NCBI GenBank assembly: GCA_958295495.1
Contig: OY282352.1
Span: forward strand, 868,001-932,000
Direction: 5' to 3'
Length of the DNA: 64,000 nt
Source: an uncultured Latescibacterota bacterium
Lineage (GTDB): Bacteria > Latescibacterota > UBA2968 > UBA8231
This document shows positions 41,345 to 50,119 of the stretch, in pieces. Every line of letters begins with the position of its first letter. Within the stretch, counting starts at the first letter, position 1. The translations under genes were made by a program, and so were the position numbers. The notes beneath the pieces were generated by a model, which had not been told where the DNA came from, made no database searches, and saw only the letters and a list, made by a program, of their open reading frames with translations.

Positions 41345-42019
41345 ATGCGCCCTTTTATCGCCGTTGTCTTTTTCGCCCTCGCCGCACCGCTCTCGGCCCA
41401 ACTCGGCCCGGTCGTCATCTCCGAACTGATGTGGCCGGGTAGTACGGCATCTACTGCCGACGAGTGGATAGAACTCTACAATCCCAGTGACGCAACGGTT
41501 GATGTGGCCGGCTGGACCCTGACCTACCGCAGCGGCAACGAGGACAAGGTGATGTTCGTCCTCGAGGCCGGTGCGATCCCTGCCGGACAGACCTTTCTCA
41601 TCGCCAACTATGCCGCCGATCACAAAAACTCCCTCCTCGCCGTCCAGCCTCAGCGCGTTGACGCAGCCGTTTCGCTGCCCAACACCAAGCTGCGCTTACA
41701 TCTGTACGATGGCGACCCGCAAGCTGGGGGTCAGCTCATCGACGTGGCCGACGATGGCCGCGGGGCCCCTTTCGCCGGCGACTCGGCCAGCAAAAGTGCC
41801 ATGGTGCGCATTGCCTTCGACCAGCCCGGCGACCAGCCCGAAAGCTGGGCGACGGCAACCGAACAAAGCGGCTGGGATGCGGGTGCCAGCGAGTTGGGCA
41901 CCCCGGGAACCATTCCCGCGTACCTGCTCCCGGACGCGGGCGAAGCGCCCGAGCGCGTCATGGGAACGAACATTTTACCGATGTCTTGGGCTTTAGTAAA
42001 AGAGCGTCTATATCCATAG
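41345..42019 (+). CDS. Secreted lamin-tail domain protein
   Basis: 224 residues. Signal peptide (FIAVVFFALAAPLSA) with likely cleavage after residue 18, then one lamin-tail (LTD) Ig-like domain at about 20-115. Its marker strands are VVISELMWPG, DEWIELYNPSDATVDVAGWTL and AGAIPAGQTFLIANY. The C-terminal ~110 residues (SWATATEQSGWDAGASELGTPG is the usual LTD tail element) contain no further domain I recognise. LTD proteins of bacteria are exported and often act as cell-surface or secreted-enzyme modules. ATG 41345 is chosen because GGAGG precedes it and the signal peptide starts there. It stands alone between an AT-rich promoter region and a terminator. Confidence 0.85.
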   Translation: MRPFIAVVFFALAAPLSAQLGPVVISELMWPGSTASTADEWIELYNPSDATVDVAGWTLTYRSGNEDKVMFVLEAGAIPAGQTFLIANYAADHKNSLLAVQPQRVDAAVSLPNTKLRLHLYDGDPQAGGQLIDVADDGRGAPFAGDSASKSAMVRIAFDQPGDQPESWATATEQSGWDAGASELGTPGTIPAYLLPDAGEAPERVMGTNILPMSWALVKERLYP

Positions 42020-42033
42020 CGCGGATTGCAGAA

Positions 42034-42072
42034 CAAAAGGCACCTACTTGCGGGTAGGTGCCTTTTGTATTG
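42034..42072 (+). terminator. Intrinsic terminator after the lamin-tail gene
   Basis: Perfect 14-bp stem (CAAAAGGCACCTAC / GTAGGTGCCTTTTG) with a 6-nt loop, 42034-42067; the T-rich 3' arm provides the U-run. Also usable from the opposite strand, where it would end the tRNA-Val transcript. Confidence 0.88.
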
Positions 42073-42125
42073 GAAAAAGAAAAAGGCCGTGGAAGCTGAG
42101 ATGCGCTTCGCACGGCCTTTGCTGA

Positions 42126-42202
42126 TGGTGGGCAATCGCAGATTTGAACTGCGGACCTCCGGTATGTGAGACCGGCGCTCTAACCAACTGAGCTAATCGC
42201 CC
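42126..42202 (-). tRNA. tRNA-Val(CAC)
   Basis: 77 nt including an encoded CCA. Acceptor stem GGGCGAT / ATTGCCC with discriminator A, D-arm TAGCTCAGTTGGTTAGAGC. The anticodon stem CCGGT / ACCGG holds loop CTCACAT (anticodon CAC, reading GUG). The T-arm is CGCAG TTCAAAT CTGCG. Closely related to tRNA-Val(GAC) at 58377; they differ mainly in the anticodon arm. Confidence 0.95.
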
Positions 42203-42240
42203 AAGAGCATTTTCTAACTTAGCCTCCAGCGGCTACTGAG

Positions 42241-44436
42241 TCAATGTCCGTTGTGCCCAGCGGCAAAGTGGAATTTCGGCAGGGCTACTTCAGCCGCCGA
42301 CTGGTAGCCTTCGCGCAGGCGGTACGCTTGGTCGAGCTTCAGCCCCTGCCAGCGCTGCGTCTGATGGGTCGCCGGCCAAGTGATTTCCACGAACTCCAAG
42401 GCCACAGCGTCCCCCAGCCCGAGTTGTGGTGCGAGCGGGTTGGCCCCAAAGCTGCCGCCCGAGCCGATGAGGTGGTGGATGTCGCGGCTACTGCCGTCTG
42501 GTCGCTGTACGCGCACGCGCACGCGGCCGCCAATAGCACCTCGGTTCGACTGCACACCTTGGGGAAATAACCGCAGCCAGCGATGGCCGTGCCCGGGATT
42601 TTCGTAGAGCACGTTCTGGTAGAGGTCGCCTTCAAAGGCACCGCCCATGACCTCGAAGATGTCTTGATCTCCATCGTTGTCGAGGTCGGCAAAGGACACG
42701 CCGTGTCCTTTCTGCACGTTGCCGAAGCCGCCTGCTGTGGTGACGTCCAAAAACCGCGCGCCACCGACGTTGTGCAACATGCGGTTGGGCGTGAGCGAGC
42801 GCAGATCGGGAATCCCGGTGCCCACGTAGCAGTCGGGGAATCCGTCGTTGTCCAAGTCGCCGTAGTTGGCCCCCATGGCTAGGATGACTCGGCCAAAGCT
42901 CCCCAGCGATTCGGTGACCTCGGTGAAAGTTCCGTCGCCCTCGTTGCGGTACACGTGTGCGCGGTCGGCGGCAAATTCCTCGCCGAGGTACGCACGCGCC
43001 ATGTCGCCGAGGTCGTCCATGTTGTAGCCGCCGGCAAACAAGTCGAGCCAGCCATCGTTGTCGTAGTCCCAAAACCAAGTGGGAAAGCTCTCGGTCGGCC
43101 CCGGCGCGACGACTGTTGCCGCAAAGTGCCAGCCCTTTGGCGTGTCGCCGAGGTTGCGGTAGAGGACGTTTTCTCGATAGAACTGAGATATGTACAGGTC
43201 GATTAGACCGTCGTTGTCTATATCGCCCCAAGTAACTCCCTTCACAAAGCCCACATGATCAACGCCGACTGCGGGGGCCACATCGACAAAACGGCCGTCC
43301 CCTTGGTTGCGAAACAACTGGCATGGGTGGGGGCGCTTGCCGGATTCGTTGCCGACGAACAGGTCCAACCAGCCATCGTTGTTGTAATCGGCAAAGGCCG
43401 CCGCGTGGGTCGGGTGCAAGGAGAACAAGCCAGCGCGCCGCGTCACGTCCACGAAAATGCCGTCGCCGTTGTTGCGCAACAGGGAGTTGGGCATGCGGCC
43501 CTCTTCTCCCATCCAAGCCCCGCGCAAAACGAGCAGATCGACATCGCCATCGTTGTCGTAGTCGGCCTGCTCGAGGTTGATCCCCCCGATTTGCCCGGCC
43601 AGCCCAGCCGCTGTGGTGGCCTCGGTAAAAGTACCGTCGCCCTCATTGTGAAAATAGCGCAGGGGATCGCGCAGCCCCCACGAGGAGACCGCGATATCCA
43701 GCAGACCGTCGCCATCGAAGTCCTCGACCGCGCTACCGCCCGCTAGACCCACAGCCGCGACTCCAGCCGCTGGTGCCACGTCGCGAAAGCGCTGGATCCC
43801 ACCGCTGGCACCATCGAATACGCGCGGGGGAATGCGATAGGGTTCGGGCACTCCTGCTGGGTATTCGCCCAAGGTCATGTACGCCAAGTTCAGCAGCCAG
43901 CGCGTCCCCAGATCGCTTGGGCGCTTGTTCAGGTTTATGGTGTAGTGCTCGATGGCGCGGCGGGAGCCTTCCTGCAAGCGGTGGACGCCGTCGTCGCGAA
44001 TCGGCAGCAAGCAGGAATTCGTGGTGTGGTTGCGCAAGCAGTTTTCCTGCTCCCCGAGGCGCAGATAGGCGATGGCGAGTTGGTCGTGCAGCATATAGAC
44101 GAAGCCCTCGGTCGCCGGCACCTGCCCGGCCTCTACGGCTGCTAGAACGCGTTGCATCTCTTCGATGCCCACGCGCAGATTCCCGGCCCGCACCCGCTCT
44201 TGGGCAATCCGCAGACGCATGTTTAGCCGCTTGCCCGCGCTCATCGGTTGATCCAGCAGGGAACTAAGCCCCTCGGCGCGGGCTTGGTTCAGATAGATGT
44301 TGGCAATGGGATCGGCCCGCTGGGCGAGGCGCACCAGCACCGTCGCCATAAAACGCGAATCCCCGCGATCGACACCGGCTTCGACTTGCCCGAAGACGGC
44401 TGTGGCCCATAGAAGGGCGGCTATAAGGCTCTGCAT
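42241..44436 (-). CDS. Secreted CRTAC1-type FG-GAP/VCBS repeat protein with ASPIC/UnbV domain
   Basis: 731 residues. Signal peptide (SLIAALLWATAVFGQ), then a helical TPR-like region at ~40-200. A beta-propeller follows at ~220-620, made of FG-GAP repeats with many calcium-binding D-x-D-x-D-G motifs (DFDGDGLLDIAV, DYDNDGDVDLLV, DYNNDGWLDLFVG, DIDNDGLIDLY, DLDNDGFPD, DLDNDGDQDIFE). The C-terminus is an ASPIC/UnbV domain (AIGGRVRV...GSGGSFGANP...VEITWPA). The CRTAC1 family is exported, and its function in bacteria is unknown. ATG 44436 is chosen; the frame extends upstream only to a TTG at 44445. It is flanked by two tRNA genes. Confidence 0.92.
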   Translation of the reverse strand: MQSLIAALLWATAVFGQVEAGVDRGDSRFMATVLVRLAQRADPIANIYLNQARAEGLSSLLDQPMSAGKRLNMRLRIAQERVRAGNLRVGIEEMQRVLAAVEAGQVPATEGFVYMLHDQLAIAYLRLGEQENCLRNHTTNSCLLPIRDDGVHRLQEGSRRAIEHYTINLNKRPSDLGTRWLLNLAYMTLGEYPAGVPEPYRIPPRVFDGASGGIQRFRDVAPAAGVAAVGLAGGSAVEDFDGDGLLDIAVSSWGLRDPLRYFHNEGDGTFTEATTAAGLAGQIGGINLEQADYDNDGDVDLLVLRGAWMGEEGRMPNSLLRNNGDGIFVDVTRRAGLFSLHPTHAAAFADYNNDGWLDLFVGNESGKRPHPCQLFRNQGDGRFVDVAPAVGVDHVGFVKGVTWGDIDNDGLIDLYISQFYRENVLYRNLGDTPKGWHFAATVVAPGPTESFPTWFWDYDNDGWLDLFAGGYNMDDLGDMARAYLGEEFAADRAHVYRNEGDGTFTEVTESLGSFGRVILAMGANYGDLDNDGFPDCYVGTGIPDLRSLTPNRMLHNVGGARFLDVTTAGGFGNVQKGHGVSFADLDNDGDQDIFEVMGGAFEGDLYQNVLYENPGHGHRWLRLFPQGVQSNRGAIGGRVRVRVQRPDGSSRDIHHLIGSGGSFGANPLAPQLGLGDAVALEFVEITWPATHQTQRWQGLKLDQAYRLREGYQSAAEVALPKFHFAAGHNGH

Positions 44437-44504
44437 AATAAACAAAAAACGGCTACAAAAATTGGCTGCCCCAATCCTCGTAACCGCGATGTCGCAAAAA
44501 GTAA

Positions 44505-44581
<77 letters not shown>

Positions 44582-44620
44582 CGTAAAGTTAGCTAAAAAT
44601 CTAGGATTTTCCCAAGTAGG

Positions 44621-46405
44621 TCAAGAGCTTTGTTGGGCAGCGACCGCTTGGCGCTCTTGATTGAGCGCGACGAGCTCGGCGCTGATGCGCGCAATTTCGC
44701 CGTCGTCGGAAGCCTTGGATGCCTCGGCGAGGGCCTGACGTGCGCTGGCGATGCGCTTTTGCAGGGCATTCTTCTGAAAGTAAAGCAAATAGTCTCGCCC
44801 TTGTCGCTCGACTTGTTCCTCGTCGAAACCTTGGGCCGCGCATTGGGCGGCTAGGCGGGCGAGTGCGTCGTCCTCTAGCTCACTGATGATCATGCCAAGG
44901 TCAATGGCTTTGCCGTGGGCATGGCGGTCGAAGAGCGTGCGACACAGGGCCTGAGTGCGGGCGTCGGCCAGTGCATCTGGAGCGAATTCCTTCGCGGTAG
45001 CGGGTATGAGCTGCGGGAAGTTGAGCAACAGCCCCATGAATTCGAGCTCGTGGCGCGGCGGGTCGGGCGCGGCCGGTGCGGACGGCTCGGCAGGTGCCTT
45101 GCGCGGGCGGCGCATTGAGGCTTGCAGGTCGTGGCGCAAGGATTGTTCATCAACCGAGAGACGCCCGGCGACTTCGCGCAGCAACAGGTCGCGGCGGACC
45201 GCATCGCGGGGCTTAGCTAGGAGCGGTTTGAGCCTTTCGACAGCGAGCGCTTTGCCCTCGACGCTGGAGAGGTCATGCTGCTGGGCGAGTTGTTCGAGGT
45301 AGAAATCGAGAACCGACTGGGCACTTTCGGCTCGTTCGAGCAGCGCGTCCGGGCCGTGCTTTTGCACAAAGCTGTCGGGATCGTGCTCAGCGGGCAGCGA
45401 AACGACGCGGGCGTCTAGGCCAGTGCCTAGAAGAACTTCGAAGGCGCGCATGGCGGCCGTGGAGCCGGCCGCGTCGCCATCGAACAGCAGCACGACTTGG
45501 CGGGCATAGCGGGCGAGAGTGCGGCAGTGGTCTTCGGTCAGGGCCGTGCCGGAAGTAGCAGCTACGTGCTGGATGCCGGCCTGCACTAGGCTGAGCAAAT
45601 CCATATAGCCTTCGACGACCAAGACGGTATCTTGGCGGCGAATAGCGTCGCGGGTGTCGGACAGGCCATAGAGCACTCGACCCTTGTGATAGATGGGCGT
45701 CTCGGGCGAGTTGAGGTACTTGGGCTCTTGGTCGGGCTGGAGCGCGCGTACGCCGAAAGCTATGGTCCGATTGGAGAGATTGGCAATGGGAAAGGCGACC
45801 CGGTCGCGAAAGCGGTCGTAGTGGCCGCTGCCTTCGGAGCGCAGCTTTGCCAACCCGGCCCGCTCCAAGACTTGGGGACTCAAGCCTCGGCGACCGGCCA
45901 CTTTGAGCAAGGCGTCCCACTTCGGCGGCGCGTAGCCCAAGCCGAAGCGCTCGATGGTTTCGCCTGCGAGGCGGCGGGTCTGTAGATACGTGCGGGCACT
46001 AGCTCCGACATCGTCGTTAAGCAACAGATGGTGAAAGTACTTTCGTGCTAGGTCGTTGGCCCGATAGAGTTCGTCGCCGGCTGCATCCTCTTCGCGCGAT
46101 GGCCCCGAACGCTCGGGTAGGGCGACGCTAGTGCGCTCGGCGAGGAATTTGACCGCTTCGATAAAAGAGACTCGATCGATCTCTTGGATGAACTTGAAGA
46201 CACCACCGCCGACGCCACAGCCGAAGCAGTGGTAGAATTGGCGGTCGGGATCGACGCTGAAAGAGGGGGTTTTTTCGTCGTGGAAAGGGCAGAGACCGGA
46301 GTAATTGCGGCCCTTTTTGACGAGCTGGACGTGTTCAGAGACCAAGTCGACGATGTCGGTGGCGTCGTGGATGCGTTGGAGAATGTCTTCGGGGATGCGT
46401 GGCAT
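44621..46405 (-). CDS. dnaG: DNA primase
   Basis: Synthesises RNA primers at the replication fork; 594 residues. N-terminal CHC2 zinc-binding domain with C39, H42, C60 and C63. RNA-polymerase core with a Toprim fold: VVEGYMD carries the catalytic glutamate, and LLFDGDAAGSTAAMR the aspartates. The C-terminal helicase-binding region is at ~450-594, a little longer than in E. coli. tRNA(CAT) is 39 bp downstream. It is divergent from the FN3/dockerin gene, across an unusual AT-rich gap. Confidence 0.96.
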   Translation of the reverse strand: MPRIPEDILQRIHDATDIVDLVSEHVQLVKKGRNYSGLCPFHDEKTPSFSVDPDRQFYHCFGCGVGGGVFKFIQEIDRVSFIEAVKFLAERTSVALPERSGPSREEDAAGDELYRANDLARKYFHHLLLNDDVGASARTYLQTRRLAGETIERFGLGYAPPKWDALLKVAGRRGLSPQVLERAGLAKLRSEGSGHYDRFRDRVAFPIANLSNRTIAFGVRALQPDQEPKYLNSPETPIYHKGRVLYGLSDTRDAIRRQDTVLVVEGYMDLLSLVQAGIQHVAATSGTALTEDHCRTLARYARQVVLLFDGDAAGSTAAMRAFEVLLGTGLDARVVSLPAEHDPDSFVQKHGPDALLERAESAQSVLDFYLEQLAQQHDLSSVEGKALAVERLKPLLAKPRDAVRRDLLLREVAGRLSVDEQSLRHDLQASMRRPRKAPAEPSAPAAPDPPRHELEFMGLLLNFPQLIPATAKEFAPDALADARTQALCRTLFDRHAHGKAIDLGMIISELEDDALARLAAQCAAQGFDEEQVERQGRDYLLYFQKNALQKRIASARQALAEASKASDDGEIARISAELVALNQERQAVAAQQSS

Positions 46406-46633
46406 TGCCAGCAGGGGGCTTTTTCTCTATATTAACAGCACCATTGAGCAAAATAAAATATGGCGGCCTATTAACTAGGTCAAGAAAGTCAATTAGCGAC
46501 GCTAATTTGCGTTAATTCCTTGAGTTTACAGCAAACTGTTGGTATTATTGATAAGTTAAACGCTTATTCATGGCCTATGCTGGGGCCAAATCAGAATTTT
46601 GACCCATTAAGCATTAAGAGGAGGATATCAGAT
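46406..46633. promoter_or_regulatory. Divergent upstream region with an inverted repeat
   Basis: 228 bp between dnaG (-) and the first FN3/dockerin gene (+). It is A/T-rich and contains AATTAGC-GAC-GCTAATT at 46491-46507 (perfect 7-bp arms). An AGAGGAGG Shine-Dalgarno for the plus-strand gene is at 46617-46624. On the minus strand TTAATATAG near 46425 could be the dnaG -10. No small gene seen. Confidence 0.45.
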
Positions 46634-47299
46634 ATGTCGAAAGGCATAAAGGGAGCTATGGCGAGTTTGGCCTTGTTGGGACTCAGCGTTTTTCTGTGCG
46701 CGAGTCCGGCTGCAGCGCAATTGGCAGTCTCTGGAGCTTCAGTGGATACAGACGACCTGGCACCCAGTCCTGTCGGCGGAGTACAGGCTGAGTTCAACGA
46801 AGGTGGAAGGAGTATCACCGTCTCTTGGACCTTATCCGGCGACGATGTCATGCGCCAGACCCCGACGAGCAGCGACTTTACGACGGGTGGCACCTTTGCC
46901 AACGTCAACGATGTGGCTGGTTACAATATATGGCGTCGTCTCGCCGATGACTCTGAAGGCAACTTGGCAATAGTCGGCACTGCTGGTGCCGGTGGGACGT
47001 CCTTAGTTGATGCCTCAATCAACGTGAGCGCGGGGAGCAGGCGGTATTTTTACATGGTCTCGGTCGTCGATGCTAGCGGCAACGAGAGTGCTCTCATTGA
47101 GTCTGCCGAAGTCAAGAATATGTTGCTCCTCGGCGACTTTGACTACGATGGCGATGTGGACCTTTTAGACTACGGCATTTTTCAAGTCAACTTTGGCCAA
47201 GCCGAATTCGATCCAGCCACAGATATCGACGGCAACGGTATGGTTGATCTCGAGGACTTTTTCCTTTGGGCCGACAACCTCGGTGTCAATTTGTACTAG
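46634..47299 (+). CDS. Secreted FN3-like protein with C-terminal dockerin-like calcium repeats
   Basis: 221 residues. Signal peptide (LALLGLSVFLCASPAAA), an Ig/fibronectin-III-like domain at about 45-160 (SITVSWTLSGDD, VAGYNIWRRLADDSEG, RRYFYMVSVVDASGNES), then two EF-hand-like loops: GDFDYDGDVDLLDY and TDIDGNGMVDLEDFFLWADNLG. Such pairs form type I dockerins or dockerin-like modules, which fold with calcium. ATG 46634 has AGAGGAGG ahead and opens the signal peptide. A paralogue follows 55 bp downstream. Extracellular adhesion or complex assembly is inferred from domain types only. Confidence 0.85.
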   Translation: MSKGIKGAMASLALLGLSVFLCASPAAAQLAVSGASVDTDDLAPSPVGGVQAEFNEGGRSITVSWTLSGDDVMRQTPTSSDFTTGGTFANVNDVAGYNIWRRLADDSEGNLAIVGTAGAGGTSLVDASINVSAGSRRYFYMVSVVDASGNESALIESAEVKNMLLLGDFDYDGDVDLLDYGIFQVNFGQAEFDPATDIDGNGMVDLEDFFLWADNLGVNLY

Positions 47300-47354
47300 G
47301 TGCCGACCACAATAGACCTATGTATTCCATCCTTATTAAAAGGAGTATAGTCCA

Positions 47355-48038
47355 ATGAAAGAGTATATCCGCATCGTCGCGCTAGCCGCTTTTTGCGCTG
47401 CTCCCGCGACCGCTCAGTTGGCCACCTCCGGGCCCGTAGCTTCCGTCGATAATATTCCTCCTGCACCTGCGACCAACCTACAAGCGCTCGCCTCAGCCGG
47501 CGAGTCCGTGTCGCTCTCTTGGACGCTATCAACAGATGACGCTCGTTCGTTTACGACTTTTGGTGACCAAGTGGTGCCCACGGGCGAGGTCCACGGCTAT
47601 CGCGTGTACCGTACGGATTTCTTTCTGCCCGTGGACGATAGCGGCGGGGTAGTACTCGGCTGGTTTACGCGCGAGGGGGCCAGAGTTGACTTCGACGACT
47701 TCTTCCTCTTAGCCGACCGCTTCGGCTCTTCTGGTGCCGATGCGGATTTTGAGTTGTTCTTCGACATAGTGCCCAATGGCCAGATTGATGTGGATGATTT
47801 TCTTCGTTTCGCTGACGATTTCGGCAAGACCGTAACTCAGGAACAGGGCAGTGAAAAGTTGATTGCCACGCTGAGGCCGGGTATCTCCGAATTCGTCGAC
47901 GATGACGTCGTCAGTGGGGCCTCCTATATCTATGACGTAAGAGCCTTTGACGGAGACAACGAAACTGGCGTTGTCGCACCCTTTGCTTCCAATGAAGATA
48001 TAGCCCGGACGGCGCTAGCCGTTGGTGGCGATCAATAA
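47355..48038 (+). CDS. Secreted FN3-like protein with dockerin-like segment inserted in the FN3 fold
   Basis: 227 residues, paralogue of the preceding gene. Short signal peptide (IVALAAFCAAPATA), then FN3 strands VSLSWTLSTDDA and VHGYRVYRTDFF. The fold is interrupted by two EF-hand-like elements (RVDFDDFFLLADRFG, NGQIDVDDFLRFADDFG) before the final FN3 strands SGASYIYDVRAFDGDNETG. In the neighbour the calcium pair is at the C-terminus, here it is inside. The first loop has lost some of the canonical Asp positions. A GGAG Shine-Dalgarno precedes the ATG and a good terminator follows, so the two genes form one unit. Confidence 0.82.
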   Translation: MKEYIRIVALAAFCAAPATAQLATSGPVASVDNIPPAPATNLQALASAGESVSLSWTLSTDDARSFTTFGDQVVPTGEVHGYRVYRTDFFLPVDDSGGVVLGWFTREGARVDFDDFFLLADRFGSSGADADFELFFDIVPNGQIDVDDFLRFADDFGKTVTQEQGSEKLIATLRPGISEFVDDDVVSGASYIYDVRAFDGDNETGVVAPFASNEDIARTALAVGGDQ

Positions 48039-48061
48039 GGGCGTATGCGAAGTCACAGAGG

Positions 48062-48100
48062 ATAGGACGCCCACTCGACGAGCGAGCGTCCTATTTTTTT
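48062..48100 (+). terminator. Intrinsic terminator after the FN3/dockerin pair
   Basis: 9-bp stem ATAGGACGC / GCGTCCTAT (48062-48070, 48086-48094) with a 15-nt loop and a seven-base T-run. Confidence 0.9.
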
Positions 48101-48113
48101 GCAGTAGCACACC

Positions 48114-48142
48114 TTGACAAACGAAGATGTTCTCTGTATTCT
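48114..48142 (+). promoter_or_regulatory. Sigma-70-type promoter of rho
   Basis: TTGACA at 48114-48119, 17-bp spacer, TATTCT at 48137-48142: a near-consensus promoter just after the preceding terminator. It sits about 280 bases before the rho start codon. Confidence 0.75.
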
Positions 48143-48425
48143 TTAATCTCTTTTGAAACTTACCTTTTCCCCACGCAAATACCTCAGCGGTTTATTCCGC
48201 TTGAAATTCCACTTCCCCTTCATATATCTTCGCGATAGACCTCCTGTAGCAATTAAAGAATTTTGCCGAGGTACGGCATACCCTAGGTTTTAGAGTCTTA
48301 GCGGTACTACCGCTTTTAACAATCCAATCCCCGCAATAGCCCTAGATGCTTCTAGTGCCACATCGCACCTGAATATCCGCTTCGAGTTCCTGCACTTTAA
48401 CCGCAAGAAAGGTCGCAAGGAAGAG
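48143..48425 (+). promoter_or_regulatory. Long 5' leader of rho
   Basis: About 275 bases of untranslated leader between the predicted start site and the rho ATG, with no open frame. In enterobacteria the rho leader mediates autogenous attenuation. A similar role here is inference. The leader is relatively C- and pyrimidine-rich in places (e.g. CTTACCTTTTCCCC near 48160) and ends in GGAAGAG, the Shine-Dalgarno. Confidence 0.5.
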
Positions 48426-49700
48426 ATGCCGCCTGTCAATAGAACGCAGAAAATGAATATCGTCGAACTCCAGCGCATGAACATCTTGGATCTCCAAGAG
48501 CTGGCCAAAAAATTGGAAGTTGTAGATTGCACCTCTTTGCGCAAGCAGGAGCTGATCTTCGCCATCCTCAAGCACCAGACCGAGCGCAGTGGGCTGATCT
48601 TTGCCCAAGGCACTTTGGAGGTGCTGGAAGAGGGGTTCGGCTTTCTCCGCTCGCCGAGCTATAACTACTTGCCTGGCCCCGACGACATTTACGTTTCCCA
48701 CTCGCAGATTAAGCGATTTAGCCTGCGCACGGGCGACACGATCTCCGGTCAGATCCGCCCGCCGAAAAACGACGAAAAATACTTTGCACTGCTGCGAGTC
48801 GAGGCAATCAACTTCGACGATCCAGAAGTCACCAAGAACAAGACGATCTTCGAGAACCTGACGGCCTTGCACCCCACGGATCGCTTCAAGTTAGAGCACA
48901 ATCCCAAGGACATGACGACGCGGATTCTCGACTTGCTCTCGCCCGTCGGCAAGGGGCAGCGCGGCCTAATCGTAGCACCGCCCTTCACCGGCAAAACCAT
49001 GCTTCTGCAAAAGGTCGCCAACGCCATCACGACCAACCATCCCGAAGCGATTCTCATCGTCTTGCTCATCGACGAGCGCCCCGAGGAAGTCACCGATATG
49101 CTGCGTTCGGTCCGGGGCGAAGTCGTCAGTTCAACCTTTGATGAGTCGGCTACGCGGCACGTCCAGGTGGCGGATATGGTGATCGAGAAGGCTCGGCGCC
49201 TAGTCGAACACAAGCGGGATGTGGTCGTCCTGCTCGACAGCATCACGCGCTTGGCACGGGCCTACAATACGGTGACGCCGCACTCGGGCCGGATCCTCAC
49301 CGGCGGCGTTGATTCGACGGCTTTGCAGTGGCCGCGCCGCTTTTTCGCCGCCGCCCGCAATCTCGAAGAAGGCGGTAGCCTGACGATTATCGCCACGGCC
49401 TTGGTCGAGACCGGGAGTCGCATGGACGAAGTGATCTTTGAAGAGTTCAAAGGCACGGGCAATATGCAGGTGCAGCTAGACCGCCGGCTGAGCAACCGCC
49501 GCGTCTATCCGGCTGTTGACGTGACGGCGACGAGCACCCGCAAAGAAGAGTTGTTGCTCACGGAGTTTGAACTGAACCGCTCGTGGGTACTGCGCCGCAT
49601 ACTCAATCAGATGGGAGTCATTGAGGGCATGGAGTTCCTCCAAGAGCGCATGCAGGGCACGGAGTCCAACGAAGAATTCCTCAAGGCCATGAACGACTAG
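48426..49700 (+). CDS. rho: Transcription termination factor Rho
   Basis: Hexameric RNA-DNA helicase ending transcription; 424 residues. N-terminal Rho-N helix-extended-loop ([12 protein letters not shown]), cold-shock RNA-binding domain ([32 protein letters not shown]), and the RecA-like motor with Walker A APPFTGKT (K190), ERPEEV, and [15 protein letters not shown]. No large N-terminal insertion, unlike actinobacterial and some Bacteroidetes Rho. ATG 48426 follows GGAAGAG; an internal ATG at 48453 is less likely. rpmE follows. Confidence 0.97.
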   Translation: MPPVNRTQKMNIVELQRMNILDLQELAKKLEVVDCTSLRKQELIFAILKHQTERSGLIFAQGTLEVLEEGFGFLRSPSYNYLPGPDDIYVSHSQIKRFSLRTGDTISGQIRPPKNDEKYFALLRVEAINFDDPEVTKNKTIFENLTALHPTDRFKLEHNPKDMTTRILDLLSPVGKGQRGLIVAPPFTGKTMLLQKVANAITTNHPEAILIVLLIDERPEEVTDMLRSVRGEVVSSTFDESATRHVQVADMVIEKARRLVEHKRDVVVLLDSITRLARAYNTVTPHSGRILTGGVDSTALQWPRRFFAAARNLEEGGSLTIIATALVETGSRMDEVIFEEFKGTGNMQVQLDRRLSNRRVYPAVDVTATSTRKEELLLTEFELNRSWVLRRILNQMGVIEGMEFLQERMQGTESNEEFLKAMND

Positions 49701-49784
49701 TCGCCTTGTTTTTTGAGCGTCAAGCCTCTATTTTTATAACTCGATAGCCGAGTTTCACCGCCAAGAAAACAGAGGAGTGCAAAG

Positions 49785-50042
49785 GTGCAAAAAGACATGC
49801 ATCCCCCGTACCAAACGGTTATTTTTCTCGACACTAGCTGCGACTACAAGGTATTGTCGCGTTCGACGATGAAGTCCGAAGAGACCATGGAGTGGGAAGA
49901 CGGAAATTCCTATCCGGTGATCCGGGTCGAAATCAGTTCGGCTTCGCATCCTTTCTACACGGGCAAGCGCCAGCAGATCATGGATCGAGGCGGGCGCATT
50001 GACCAGTTCAATCGCCGCTACGGCACAAGCACGCAAGCCTAG
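49785..50042 (+). CDS. rpmE2: Ribosomal protein bL31, type B (zinc-free)
   Basis: 85 residues. Matches the cysteine-less L31 paralogue: [17 protein letters not shown] start, the extra strand [28 protein letters not shown], and [10 protein letters not shown] end. Only one cysteine (TSC), so no CxxC zinc pair. GTG 49785 after GAGGAG gives the normal N-terminus. In other species the type B form is used when zinc is scarce; whether a zinc-type copy exists elsewhere cannot be seen. Position after rho and before DUF1385-prfA-prmC is a common gene order. Confidence 0.93.
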   Translation: MQKDMHPPYQTVIFLDTSCDYKVLSRSTMKSEETMEWEDGNSYPVIRVEISSASHPFYTGKRQQIMDRGGRIDQFNRRYGTSTQA

Positions 50043-50062
50043 CGATCCATTTCGTGCGATGA

Positions 50063-50104
50063 GGTGATAGGACGCCCTCCCGAGGGCGATCGTATCGCCT
50101 TTTT
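50063..50104 (+). terminator. Intrinsic terminator after rpmE
   Basis: Outer stem GGTGATA / TATCGCC (one G-T), inner stem GCCCT / AGGGC, followed by TTTTT at 50100-50104. It resembles the 48062 terminator at its 5' arm (GATAGGACGCCC). Confidence 0.85.
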
Positions 50105-50119
50105 CGTGTACGCGAGTCC

